Source: Amycolatopsis sp. CA-126428
GTDB lineage: Bacteria > Actinomycetota > Actinomycetes > Mycobacteriales > Pseudonocardiaceae
Direction: 5' to 3'
DNA length: 64,000 bases
NCBI RefSeq assembly: GCF_002904335.1
Contig: NZ_PPHF01000157.1
Coordinates: forward strand, 1-64,000
Within the stretch, counting starts at the first letter, position 1; each line of letters starts with the position of its first letter. The translations under genes were made by a program, and so were the position numbers. The notes under the pieces were generated by a model. The model saw only the letters and a list, made by a program, of their open reading frames with translations, did no database searches and had not been told where the DNA came from. This document shows positions 8,188-17,531 of the stretch, piece after piece.

Positions 8188-8283
8188 AGCTCCCGGCCTG
8201 CGGCCGGCCCGCGGCGCGGTGCCCGGCAACGGTCGGGCGGGTGGGAGGTGTCGCTGGTCAGGCGAGGGTTACCCTGAACGACG

Positions 8284-9777
8284 ATGACCGAGAACCAGGC
8301 ACCCAGGGCGTACCAGATCCGCACCTTCGGCTGCCAGATGAACGTGCACGACTCCGAGCGGCTCGCCGGGCAGCTCGAGGACGCCGGCTACGTTCCGGCC
8401 ACCGCCGGGGCCAAGCCGGACCTGATCGTGTTCAACACCTGTGCCGTCCGGGAGAACGCGGACAACAAGCTGTACGGCACCCTCGGGCACCTGCGCCCCG
8501 ACAAGGTCGCGAATCCCGACCTGCAGATCGCCGTCGGCGGCTGTCTCGCGCAGAAGGACCGCGGGGAGATCGTCAAGCGGGCGCCGTGGGTCGACGTCGT
8601 GTTCGGCACCCACAACATCGGGGCGCTGCCCACGCTGCTCGAGCGGGCCCGGCACAACGCCGAGGCCGAGGTCGAGATCCTCGAATCGCTCGAGACCTTC
8701 CCCTCGACGCTGCCCGCGCGCCGCGAATCGTCCTACGCGAGCTGGGTGTCCGTTTCGGTCGGCTGCAACAACACCTGCACCTTCTGCATCGTGCCCGCCC
8801 TGCGCGGCAAGGAACGCGACCGGCGCCCCGGCGAAATCCTCGCCGAGGTCGAGGCGCTCGTCGCCGAGGGCGTGCTCGAGGTCACCCTGCTCGGCCAGAA
8901 CGTCAACTCCTACGGCGTCGAATTCGGTGACCGGCTGGCGTTCGGCAAGCTGCTGCGCGCGTGCGGCACCGTCGACGGCCTCGAGCGCGTCCGGTTCACC
9001 TCGCCGCACCCGGCCGCCTTCACCTCCGACGTCATCGACGCCATGGCGTCGACCCCGAACGTCTGCCACCAGCTGCACATGCCGCTGCAGTCCGGGTCCG
9101 ACCGGGTGCTGCGCGAGATGAAGCGGTCCTACCGCTCGGCGCGCTTCCTGAACATCCTCGACGAGGTCCGCGCGGCCATGCCGGACGCGGCGATCACCAC
9201 CGACATCATCGTCGGCTTCCCGGGCGAGACCGAGGAGGACTTCCAGGCCACCTTGGACGTCGTCGCGCAGGCCCGCTTCTCCAGCGCGTTCACCTTCCAG
9301 TACTCGAAGCGCCCGGGCACGCCGGCCGCGACGATGGACGGCCAGCTGCCGAAGGAGGTCGTGCAGGAGCGCTACGAACGCCTGGTCGAGCTGCAGAACG
9401 CGATCTCGTGGGAAGAGAACAAGAAGATCGTCGGCCGCCGCGTCGAGCTGCTCGTCGCCGCGGGCGAGGGCCGCAAGGACGCCGAGACGCACCGGATGAG
9501 CGGCCGCGCCCGCGACGGGCGGCTGGTGCACTTCACCCCGGCCGGCGCCCACGTCGACCGCGCTGTCCGTCCCGGCGACGTCGTCGAGACGGTCGTCACC
9601 TACGGCGCACCGCACCACCTGGTGGCCGACGGCGACCTGCTGTCCCACCGGCGCACGCGCGCCGGCGACAACGCGGAGGCCGGGCTCCGGCCGAAGACGA
9701 GCGGCGTCACGCTGGGCCTGCCGGGCTTCGGTGCCCCGGCCGCCCAGCCCGAACCGGTGAGTGGGTGTGCGCTGTGA
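8284..9777 (+). CDS. miaB: tRNA-2-methylthio-N6-dimethylallyladenosine synthase MiaB
   Basis: A 497-residue radical-SAM methylthiotransferase that converts i6A37 to ms2i6A37 in tRNA. The N-terminal UPF0004 domain has the cluster-binding cysteines in TFGCQMNVHDSE, NTCAVRENA and VGGCLAQ. The radical SAM motif is CNNTCTFCIVP, and a C-terminal TRAM domain (about residues 375-445) follows. The C-terminal 40 residues are an extension of low conservation. The start ATG 8284 gives the canonical YQIRTFGCQMN opening. Its stop overlaps the next gene by GTGA. Together with miaA (13240) it supplies both steps of the same tRNA modification. Confidence 0.97.
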   Translation: MTENQAPRAYQIRTFGCQMNVHDSERLAGQLEDAGYVPATAGAKPDLIVFNTCAVRENADNKLYGTLGHLRPDKVANPDLQIAVGGCLAQKDRGEIVKRAPWVDVVFGTHNIGALPTLLERARHNAEAEVEILESLETFPSTLPARRESSYASWVSVSVGCNNTCTFCIVPALRGKERDRRPGEILAEVEALVAEGVLEVTLLGQNVNSYGVEFGDRLAFGKLLRACGTVDGLERVRFTSPHPAAFTSDVIDAMASTPNVCHQLHMPLQSGSDRVLREMKRSYRSARFLNILDEVRAAMPDAAITTDIIVGFPGETEEDFQATLDVVAQARFSSAFTFQYSKRPGTPAATMDGQLPKEVVQERYERLVELQNAISWEENKKIVGRRVELLVAAGEGRKDAETHRMSGRARDGRLVHFTPAGAHVDRAVRPGDVVETVVTYGAPHHLVADGDLLSHRRTRAGDNAEAGLRPKTSGVTLGLPGFGAPAAQPEPVSGCAL

Positions 9778-10247
9778 CCGAGTCCCGTGGCAACGGCGAG
9801 CTGGCCGAGCTGGCGGCCGAGATCGACGAAGCGGGCAAGCGCGCGTCCCGCACGGTGGAGCTGGGCCGCCGCGGGTTCACCATCGCGGTGTTCGCGTTCG
9901 TGCTGCTGATCTGCCTGATCCTGCCGTGGGTGGGCGACCACGCGGGCTGGCAGGTCCTGGCCGGCGAGGGCGGCGGCATCCCCCAGCTGTTCGCGGCGAC
10001 GTCGACGGGCGTGGGAATCCTGGGCTCGGCACTGGCCCTGGTGACGCGGCGCTGGTGGCTGGCCTGGGTCTGCGCGGCGGGCGGCTGGTTCGCCTCGGTG
10101 GACGGGCTGCTGGCAATCTGGTCCCAGCAGTCATCCCACGCCCCGGGCTCCGCGGGTGGCGGCCCGGGTCTCGGCATGGTGATCGCCTGGATCGCGATGA
10201 TCTGCCTGGCGGTCCAGTGGATGCGCACGGCGTTTTCCCGATCTTGA
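9774..10247 (+). CDS. Conserved actinobacterial membrane protein (Rv2732c-like)
   Basis: A 157-residue protein with an acidic, helical cytoplasmic N-terminus (about 40 residues) and four predicted membrane spans (near residues 40-60, 75-93, 97-118 and 133-153). The GTG start overlaps the miaB stop in a GTGA, indicating translational coupling. Its position directly after miaB matches the conserved alanine/valine/leucine-rich membrane protein Rv2732c of Mycobacterium tuberculosis. Function unknown. Confidence 0.85.
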   Translation: MTESRGNGELAELAAEIDEAGKRASRTVELGRRGFTIAVFAFVLLICLILPWVGDHAGWQVLAGEGGGIPQLFAATSTGVGILGSALALVTRRWWLAWVCAAGGWFASVDGLLAIWSQQSSHAPGSAGGGPGLGMVIAWIAMICLAVQWMRTAFSRS

Positions 10248-10266
10248 GCACCGGCGGGGACCGGGT

Positions 10267-10713
10267 TCAGCCGACGCGCAGGGTGAGGGTGCTCGCCGAG
10301 TACGCGGCGGCGTAGAGGGTCGTCTCGGGGTGGTAGAGCCGCAGCGAGACGGTGGCGCTCAGGCTGAAGCTGAGGTCGAAGCGGAAGCCGCCATTCGGCC
10401 GGCAGGTGGTGTCGGCGATGTTCACCCAGGCGCCGGCCTGCAGCTGCTGCACGATGACGGTTTCTACGGACTGTTCGGAGCGGGCGGCGTCGAGCACCTG
10501 CAGATTGCCCTTGAGGTCGACCTTCTCGTTGACCTTGACGTGGTCCTTGCCGAGCTTCCCCTCGACCTTCACCTTCCCCTTGCCGGCTTCGACGCCGGAG
10601 GAGTGCGGAGCGGCCCCGGCCGGGACGGCGAGCGCGGGGGAGAGCCCACCGAGGGCGACGCTGATCACCAGCGCGGAGAGGATGCGGCTGGTGTTGCGGG
10701 ATGTCCTGGTCAT
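10267..10713 (-). CDS. Small secreted protein of unknown function
   Basis: A 148-residue protein. The ATG at 10713 gives a typical Sec signal peptide: basic MTRTSRNTSR, hydrophobic ILSALVISVALGGLSPALA, and probable cleavage after AGA around residue 35. The mature part starts with a Lys/Val/Glu-rich segment (KGKVKVEGKLGKDHVKVNEK) and continues as a beta-rich domain with an Ig-like look (VETVIVQQLQAGAWVNIADT, FRFDLSFSLSATVSLRLYH). A start further upstream is less likely because it would bury the signal peptide. No family was recognised. It is convergent with the miaB operon, 19 nt apart. Confidence 0.75.
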   Translation of the reverse strand: MTRTSRNTSRILSALVISVALGGLSPALAVPAGAAPHSSGVEAGKGKVKVEGKLGKDHVKVNEKVDLKGNLQVLDAARSEQSVETVIVQQLQAGAWVNIADTTCRPNGGFRFDLSFSLSATVSLRLYHPETTLYAAAYSASTLTLRVG

Positions 10714-10800
10714 GATCGAAGTGCAGCACCGGGCGGGCCGGAAAGCGCGCGGTAACCCCCGGTCGGGGCGGTGACCGAACCCCTTCGGGTGGGCCGGGTT

Positions 10801-11420
10801 GCACAACGGTCGGCCCCGTACGGCTCTGTGTGGCTCGGTCTGATCTGGTTTGGCGTGGTTCGGCCTGGACAGGGGAGGCGCGGCCCGGTTTGGCCCTGGC
10901 GAGACTTGGCGCGGTTGGGCCCGGCCACGCTCGGCTTGGCGACGCCTTGCCTGGCCTGACGAGGCTGGGCGCGGTCGGCTTGGCTCGCCCGGCGTAGCGC
11001 GGATCGGCTCCGCCTGGCTTGGCCCGACTCCGCCTGGCTTGGCCTGGCTTGGCCTGGCTCGCCCGGCCCGGCCCGGCCCGGCCCGGCCCGGCTTGCCCGG
11101 CCCGGCTTGCCTTGGCTCGCGTGGCGTGGCTCAGCGGGCCTGACCTAGCGAGATCCGGCTCGGCGCGGTCCGGTCCGGCGCGGCCCGGCCCTGCTTGGCG
11201 CGGTTCGGCTTGACATGGCCTGGCTCGCGCGGCCCGGCTCCGCTCCGCCCGGCTTGGCCCGGCCCGGCGTGGCGCGCCTCGGCATGGCTCGCCCGGCCTG
11301 GCCCGGTTCGGCTTGGCTCGCCCGGCCTGGCTCGGTTCGGCTTGGCTCGCCCGGCGTGGCTCGGCCCGCCGGGGCCTGACCTGGCGAAACCCGGCTAAGC
11401 GCGGCCCGGCGGCACGGCCC
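10801..11420. repeat. Adenine-depleted GGCYY pentamer-like repeat region
   Basis: About 600 bp composed almost entirely of short words such as TGGCT, TGGCC, CGGCT, CGCCC and GGCCC, often in pentamer phase (for example 11010-11095). The plus strand contains very little A. Longer tandem repeats are nested within it. Open frames crossing the region are long on both strands but encode only Gly/Pro/Ala/Arg/Trp low-complexity products, as expected from composition, so no gene is called. It lies between the secreted protein promoter (10713) and the DUF349 gene end (11709). Confidence 0.85.
11286..11364 (+). repeat. 29-bp tandem repeat, about 2.7 copies
   Basis: The unit beginning GGCTCGCCCGGCCTGGC starts at 11286, 11315 and 11344. 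The first two copies differ at one base and the third is partial. It is nested in the larger adenine-poor region and shows that local tandem amplification has taken place. Confidence 0.8.
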
Positions 11421-11708
11421 GCCCTCCCTGGGGGCTGCCCCCGCTTCCAGCGTATCGGCGGCCACCGTCAGAACCGCCCGGAAACGCGCCTGAGCGGCTG
11501 CCTTGTCCACAACACGACGACCCTGTGGGCAAACCGCAAAAGGCCCTCCCCACCAGCCACAACAGCCGGTAAGAAGGGCCTCCGCGAAAAACCGACCTCA
11601 GCTGATCGCGAACTTCAGCGATTCGTACCGCCGCCTCCGCGGCTGGCGAACCACACCGGCCCGCGAACCTCAGCGATCAACACCCACAAACCTCAAAACC
11701 CACAAACC
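11421..11708. other. Gene-free tail with weak terminator candidate
   Basis: Downstream of the DUF349 gene (minus strand). Inverted words AGGCCCT (11541-11547) and AGGGCCT (11575-11581) could form a stem with a 27-nt loop. Short direct repeats are also present: GCGAACYTCAGCGAT near 11608 and 11663, and ACCCACAAACCTCA twice near 11687-11720. No coding signal seen. Confidence 0.45.
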
Positions 11709-13022
11709 TCACCGGTCCGCAACAGCCGCCTCGGCGGCCTGCAGCCACTCGCGCCACTGAGCCGCCTGCTCATCCGCCTTCTTGGCCCGCCGCTCATCCC
11801 CGGCCGCCCGGGCCTTCGCCGCCTGGGACTCGTACTGCTCCACGCGCTCGCGGAACTGGGCCGCGCGGGCCTGCGCCTCCGGGTCCGTCTTCCGCCAGCG
11901 CGAATCCTCCGCCGACTTGACCGCGTCCTGGACCGCCTTCAACCGGCCGTCCAGCTCGCGGATGCGCTCGCGGGGGACCTTGCCGATCTCGTCCCACTGC
12001 TCCTGGATGCGGCGCAGCGCGTTCTTCGCCGCCTCCAGGTTGGCCGCCGCGTCGATCTTCTCCGCCTCGACCAGGAGCTCTTCCTTGCGGGCCGCGTTCT
12101 GCGTGAACTCCGCGTCGCGCTCGGAGAACACCGAGGACCGGCGGGCGAAGAACTTGTCCTGGGCCGCGCGGAAGCGCTGCCACAGTGCCTCGTCGCTGTC
12201 CTTCGGCGCCCGGCCGGCCGCCTTCCACTCGGTCATCAGGTCCTTGTAGCGACCCGCCGTCTCGCCCCAGTCCTCGGACTCGCTGATGGCCTCGGCTTCG
12301 GCGATCAGCTCTTCCTTGCGCTGCTTGGCCGACGCGCGCTGCTTGTCCAGCTCGGCGAAGTGGGACCCGCGGCGGCGGTTGAACGCTTCGCGGGCCTTCG
12401 AGAACCGCTTCCACAGCTCGTCGTCGGTCTTGCGGTCGACGCCCTTGACCGTCTTCCACTCGTCCAGGATCGTGCGCAGCCGGTCGCCCGCCGCCTTCCA
12501 CTGGGTGGAGTCGGCCGCGATCTTCTCGGCCTCCTCGGCGAGCTCCTGCTTGCGGGCGATCGCCGCGGCACGGGCCTCCTCGCGCTCCGCCTTCGCGCTG
12601 GCCAGCGCCTTCTCGGCGTGGGCGATGACGTACTCCAGCCGGGCGGCGAGCGCGGCCAGGTCGCCGACCACGGCGGCCTCGGGCAGCCCGTCCCGGATCT
12701 GGGTGGCACTCGACAGCGCGTGCTTCGGATCGCCGGCCCCGGAGATCAGCCGGGTCTCCAGCAGCTCGACCTCGGTGCGCAGGTCGTCGAAGCGGCGTGC
12801 GTAGTGCACGAGGCCCTCGTCGGGGGTGCCTGCCTGCCAGACGCCGACGGCGCGCTCGCCCTCGGCGGTGACGACGTAGACCGTGCCCTCGTCGTCGATC
12901 CGGCCCCAGGTCGACGGGGTGGGTTCGGCGGGCGGCACGGGCGGGGCGGCGTGCCCGGCGTGCAGCGCGTGCGGCACCGGGTGCGGGGCCGGGGTACCGG
13001 TGGAAGTGTTCTCCTGGGCCAT
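11709..13022 (-). CDS. DUF349 domain-containing coiled-coil protein
   Basis: A 437-residue protein. A Pro/His-rich N-terminus (about 45 residues) and a short beta-rich segment (WGRIDDEGTVYVVTAEGERAVG) are followed by a long, charged helical region with several DUF349 repeats, each around a W-K-aromatic core (TQWKAAGDRLRTILDEWK, DELWKRFSKAREAFNRRR, AGRYKDLMTEWKAAGR, ALWQRFRAAQDKFFARR). ATG 13022 is preferred because AGGAG lies upstream and it opens the conserved part. Its orthologue in mycobacteria (Rv2731) sits in the same block between miaB and miaA. The role is unknown; the coiled-coil architecture suggests a structural or nucleic-acid-associated function. Confidence 0.88.
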   Translation of the reverse strand: MAQENTSTGTPAPHPVPHALHAGHAAPPVPPAEPTPSTWGRIDDEGTVYVVTAEGERAVGVWQAGTPDEGLVHYARRFDDLRTEVELLETRLISGAGDPKHALSSATQIRDGLPEAAVVGDLAALAARLEYVIAHAEKALASAKAEREEARAAAIARKQELAEEAEKIAADSTQWKAAGDRLRTILDEWKTVKGVDRKTDDELWKRFSKAREAFNRRRGSHFAELDKQRASAKQRKEELIAEAEAISESEDWGETAGRYKDLMTEWKAAGRAPKDSDEALWQRFRAAQDKFFARRSSVFSERDAEFTQNAARKEELLVEAEKIDAAANLEAAKNALRRIQEQWDEIGKVPRERIRELDGRLKAVQDAVKSAEDSRWRKTDPEAQARAAQFRERVEQYESQAAKARAAGDERRAKKADEQAAQWREWLQAAEAAVADR

Positions 13023-13239
13023 CGCAGGCTCCTTATCGCCTGTACGCCCGCGGTTGCGGGCGCCCCGCCGCGAAGCGGGGCCGGGTAATGCGGTCGTCAC
13101 GGGCCGTGCTCGGATGCTACGGCCCCACGCGGCATTCAAGCAGCTCAGCGCGCACCGTGGTACTGGATGGGCCACCTGAAGCTCGTGATCCTACTTCCGG
13201 TGGACGCTCTCGATCGGCCCGCAGGTATCGTCAGCCGCC

Positions 13240-14151
<912 letters not shown>

Positions 14152-14161
14152 TCTTGCCCCT

Positions 14162-14989
14162 ATGGGCGGTATCGAGTTCCTCAAGGGGCACGGCACACAG
14201 AACGACTTCGTGCTGCTCCCCGACCCGGCGGGCCGCCTCGAGCTGACCGAGGCCAGGGTCGCCGCGTTGTGCGATCGCCGGCGCGGCCTCGGGGCCGACG
14301 GCGTGCTGCGCGTCGTGCGCGCCGCCGAGCTCGGCGAGCCGTCCGCGGGCGAGTGGTTCATGGATTACCGCAACGCCGACGGGTCGATCGCGGAGATGTG
14401 CGGCAACGGTGTGCGCGTGTTCGCCCGCTACCTGGTCGAAGCGGGCCTGGCCGCCGAGGGCGAGTTCGTCGTCGGCACCCGCGCGGGCGACCGCCCGGTG
14501 GTGGTGCACCCGGACCGCTCGGTGACCGTCCACATGGGACCGGCGACGATCACCGGGACGTCGGTCACGGTGGTGGCCGGCCGCCCGTTCTCCGGCGTGG
14601 CGGTCGACGTCGGCAACCCGCACCTGGTGTCGCTGCTCGACGACGACGTGGCCGGGCTCGACCTGCGTGAACAACCCGACTTCGACCACGACGTGTTCCC
14701 CCACGGCGTGAACCTCGAGTTCATCAACTGCCTCGGCGAAGGCGCGCTGCGGATGCGCGTGCACGAGCGCGGGGTGGGCGAGACGCGGGCGTGCGGCACG
14801 GGCACGGTCGCCGCGGTGGCGGCCGCGTTCCACCTGGCGGGCACCGACACCGGCGCGTCCACAGTGGACATCCCGGGTGGCCGCGTCGAGGTGACGGTGT
14901 CCCGCGGCGCGTCGACGCTGTCCGGGCCCGCCGAGATCGTGGCGCGCGGCGAGCTCGACGAAGCCTGGTGGGCCGCCGCCGGTTCGTGA
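14162..14989 (+). CDS. dapF: Diaminopimelate epimerase
   Basis: A 275-residue, PLP-independent racemase that interconverts LL- and meso-diaminopimelate for lysine and peptidoglycan synthesis. The two active-site thiols are visible: C80 in AEMCGNGVR and C211 in ETRACGTGT. FLKGHGTQNDF at the N-terminus and VGNPHLV and EFI in the second half are typical. It probably shares a transcript with miaA, an order kept in mycobacteria. Confidence 0.97.
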   Translation: MGGIEFLKGHGTQNDFVLLPDPAGRLELTEARVAALCDRRRGLGADGVLRVVRAAELGEPSAGEWFMDYRNADGSIAEMCGNGVRVFARYLVEAGLAAEGEFVVGTRAGDRPVVVHPDRSVTVHMGPATITGTSVTVVAGRPFSGVAVDVGNPHLVSLLDDDVAGLDLREQPDFDHDVFPHGVNLEFINCLGEGALRMRVHERGVGETRACGTGTVAAVAAAFHLAGTDTGASTVDIPGGRVEVTVSRGASTLSGPAEIVARGELDEAWWAAAGS

Positions 14990-15008
14990 CCGGGGCGGCC
15001 CACCCCCG

Positions 15009-17522
15009 TCAGACCTTGGCCTCGACCGCGAAGTCGCCTTCGCGCGTCTCCAACGACGAGATCGCACCCGCGGTGCGGATGTCCGGCTCGATGGCCGTGA
15101 ACCGCGCCAGCACCTCGGCCGGTCCGGTCACGGTGAGCGTCTCGACCGCGGACCGCATCGACACCTTCGCGTCCGTCTTCGCCCGGCGGACGGCCGCGAT
15201 CACCGCGCCGGCCAGCGGAAGCAGCTCCGGGTCACCGTCGGACGCCGCCACCGGAGGCCACTCGGCCCGGTGCACCGACCCCGCCTGCCACCACGACCAG
15301 ACCTCCTCGGTCGCGAACGGCAGGAACGGCGCGAACAGCCGCAGCAGGGCCGAGAGCGCCGTCACGAGCGCCGCGCGCGCGGACTGGGCCGCGTCGGGAC
15401 CGCGGTCCCCGTACGCGCGGCCCTTCACCAGCTCGACGTAGTCGTCGCAGAACGTCCAGAAGAACGTCTCGGTCACCTGCAGCGCCCGCGCGTAGTCCAG
15501 CGCCTCCAGCGCCGCCGTCGCCTGCTCGGTGACGACGGCGAGCGACGCCAGCAGCGCCCGGTCCAGCGGCTCGGTGGCGACCGCGCCGGGCATCGGCACG
15601 CCGAGACCCAGCACGAAGCGGCTCGCGTTGAGCAGCTTCGTCGCCAGCCGCCGCCCGACCTTCATCTGGCCTTCGTCCACCGCCGTGTCGACGCCGGGCC
15701 GCGCGCTCGTCGCCCAGTAGCGGACCGCGTCCGAGCCGAACCGCTCCAGCAGGTCCACCGGGGTGGTCGCGTTGCCCTTGGACTTCGACATCTTCTTGCG
15801 GTCGGGGTCGAGCACCCAGCCCGCGATCGACGCCGCCCGCCACGGCAGCACGCCGTGCTCCAGCTCCGCGCGCACCGCCGTCGCGAACAGCCAGGTGCGG
15901 ATGATCTCGTGCGCCTGCGGCCGCAGGTCCATCGGGAACACCCGGGAGAACAGGTCGTCGTCGAGGCTCCACCGGCCGACGATCTGCGGCGTCAGCGACG
16001 ACGTCGCCCAGGTGTCCATCACGTCCGGATCGGCCACGAACCCGCCCGGCACCCCACGCTGTTCCGGCGTGAACCCCGGCGGCACGTCGCTGCTCGGGTC
16101 CACCGGCAGGGTGTCCGGCAGCAGGCGCGCGTCGTAGTCCGGCTCGCCGTGCGCGTCGAGCCGGTACCACAGCGGGATCGGCACGCCGAAGAACCGCTGC
16201 CGGCTGATCAGCCAGTCGCCGGCCAGGTTCTCCACCCACGACGAGTACCGGACGCGCATGTGCTTCGGCACCCAGTTCAGCTCTTCGCCGCGGGCGAGCA
16301 TCTTCTCCCGGAAGGCGGGGTCGTTCCCGCCGTTGCGCAGGTACCACTGCCGGCTGGCGACGATCTCCAGGGGCTTGTCGCCCTTCTCGTAGAACTTCAC
16401 CGAGTGCGTGATCGGCCGCGGTTCCCCGCGCAGGGCCCCGGCTTCGCGCAGCAGGCGGACCATGATCTCGCGTCCCGTGTGGACGGTCTTGCCCACCAGC
16501 GGCGCGTACGCCTCCGCGGGCACCCCGGAAGGCGCGTCCGGCAGGAAGCGGCCGTCGCGGCCCAGCACCACCCGCGTCGCCAGCCGCAGCTCGCGCCACC
16601 ACGTGACGTCGGTGGTGTCGCCGAAGGTGCACACCATCGCGATCCCGCGGCCCTTCTCGGGATCCGCAAGGTGGTGCGCCACGACGGGCACCTCGACGCC
16701 GAACACCGGCGTCCGCACGGTCTTCCCGAAGAGCGGCTTGAACCGTTCGTCATCGGGGTGCGCCACCAGGGCGACGCAGGCGGGCAGCAGCTCCGGCCGG
16801 GTCGTCGCGATCACGACGTCGGCGCCGTCCGGCCCGGTGAACGCCAGGTCGTGGAACGCGCCCGGGCGTTCGCGGTCCTCCAGCTCGGCCTGGGCGACGG
16901 CGGTGCGGAACGACACGTCCCAGAGCGTCGGGGCTTCGGCCTGGTAGGCCTCGCCGCGCTCGAGGTTGCGCAGGAACGCGCGCTGCGAGATCAGCCGCGA
17001 GTCGTGCCCGATCGTCTGGTAGGTCATCGTCCAGTCGACCGAGAGCCCGAGCTGCCGCCACAGCTGCTCGAAGATCTGCTCGTCCGTCACGGTCAGGGAT
17101 TCGCACAGCTCGACGAAGTTCCGGCGCGAGATCGCCACGACGTCCTTGCCCGGCTTCTCCGGCGGCCGGAACTCCGGGTCGTAGGGCAGCGACGGCTCGC
17201 AGCGGACGCCGAAGTGGTTCTGCACCCGGCGTTCGGTCGGCAGGCCGTTGTCGTCCCAGCCCATCGGGTAGAAGACCGCGAGCCCGCGCATCCGCTTGAA
17301 CCGCGCGAGGACGTCGGTCTGGGTGAAGGAGAACACGTGCCCGATGTGCAGCGACCCGCTGACCGTCGGCGGGGGAGTGTCGATCGAGTAGACCTCGTCC
17401 CGGGTCTTCGTCCGGTCGAAGCGGTAGGCACCCGTGGATTCCCATACGGGTACCCACTTGGCCTCCAGACCGTCGACACCGACCTTGTCCGGGACTCTCG
17501 GGTGCTCGTATGGGGTACTCAT
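15009..17522 (-). CDS. valS: Valyl-tRNA synthetase
   Basis: An 837-residue class I synthetase that charges tRNA-Val. The HIGH motif is in SGSLHIGHVFSF near residue 55 and the KMSKS motif in DRKKMSKSKGNATTPVDLL near residue 585. The editing (CP1) domain contains the ATTRPELLPACVALVAHPDD segment. It ends with an anticodon-binding helical domain but lacks a long C-terminal coiled coil, fitting the shorter ValS type. It is convergent with dapF (19 nt). An MFS gene lies upstream on the same strand. Confidence 0.95.
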   Translation of the reverse strand: MSTPYEHPRVPDKVGVDGLEAKWVPVWESTGAYRFDRTKTRDEVYSIDTPPPTVSGSLHIGHVFSFTQTDVLARFKRMRGLAVFYPMGWDDNGLPTERRVQNHFGVRCEPSLPYDPEFRPPEKPGKDVVAISRRNFVELCESLTVTDEQIFEQLWRQLGLSVDWTMTYQTIGHDSRLISQRAFLRNLERGEAYQAEAPTLWDVSFRTAVAQAELEDRERPGAFHDLAFTGPDGADVVIATTRPELLPACVALVAHPDDERFKPLFGKTVRTPVFGVEVPVVAHHLADPEKGRGIAMVCTFGDTTDVTWWRELRLATRVVLGRDGRFLPDAPSGVPAEAYAPLVGKTVHTGREIMVRLLREAGALRGEPRPITHSVKFYEKGDKPLEIVASRQWYLRNGGNDPAFREKMLARGEELNWVPKHMRVRYSSWVENLAGDWLISRQRFFGVPIPLWYRLDAHGEPDYDARLLPDTLPVDPSSDVPPGFTPEQRGVPGGFVADPDVMDTWATSSLTPQIVGRWSLDDDLFSRVFPMDLRPQAHEIIRTWLFATAVRAELEHGVLPWRAASIAGWVLDPDRKKMSKSKGNATTPVDLLERFGSDAVRYWATSARPGVDTAVDEGQMKVGRRLATKLLNASRFVLGLGVPMPGAVATEPLDRALLASLAVVTEQATAALEALDYARALQVTETFFWTFCDDYVELVKGRAYGDRGPDAAQSARAALVTALSALLRLFAPFLPFATEEVWSWWQAGSVHRAEWPPVAASDGDPELLPLAGAVIAAVRRAKTDAKVSMRSAVETLTVTGPAEVLARFTAIEPDIRTAGAISSLETREGDFAVEAKV

Positions 17523-17531
17523 GAACCAACT

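Noticed and set aside
10711..11510. Open frames on both strands across the adenine-poor tract
   Set aside because: Their products are Gly/Pro/Ala/Arg/Trp low-complexity runs in every frame, with no ribosome site or domain. They follow from the scarcity of A and therefore of stop codons.
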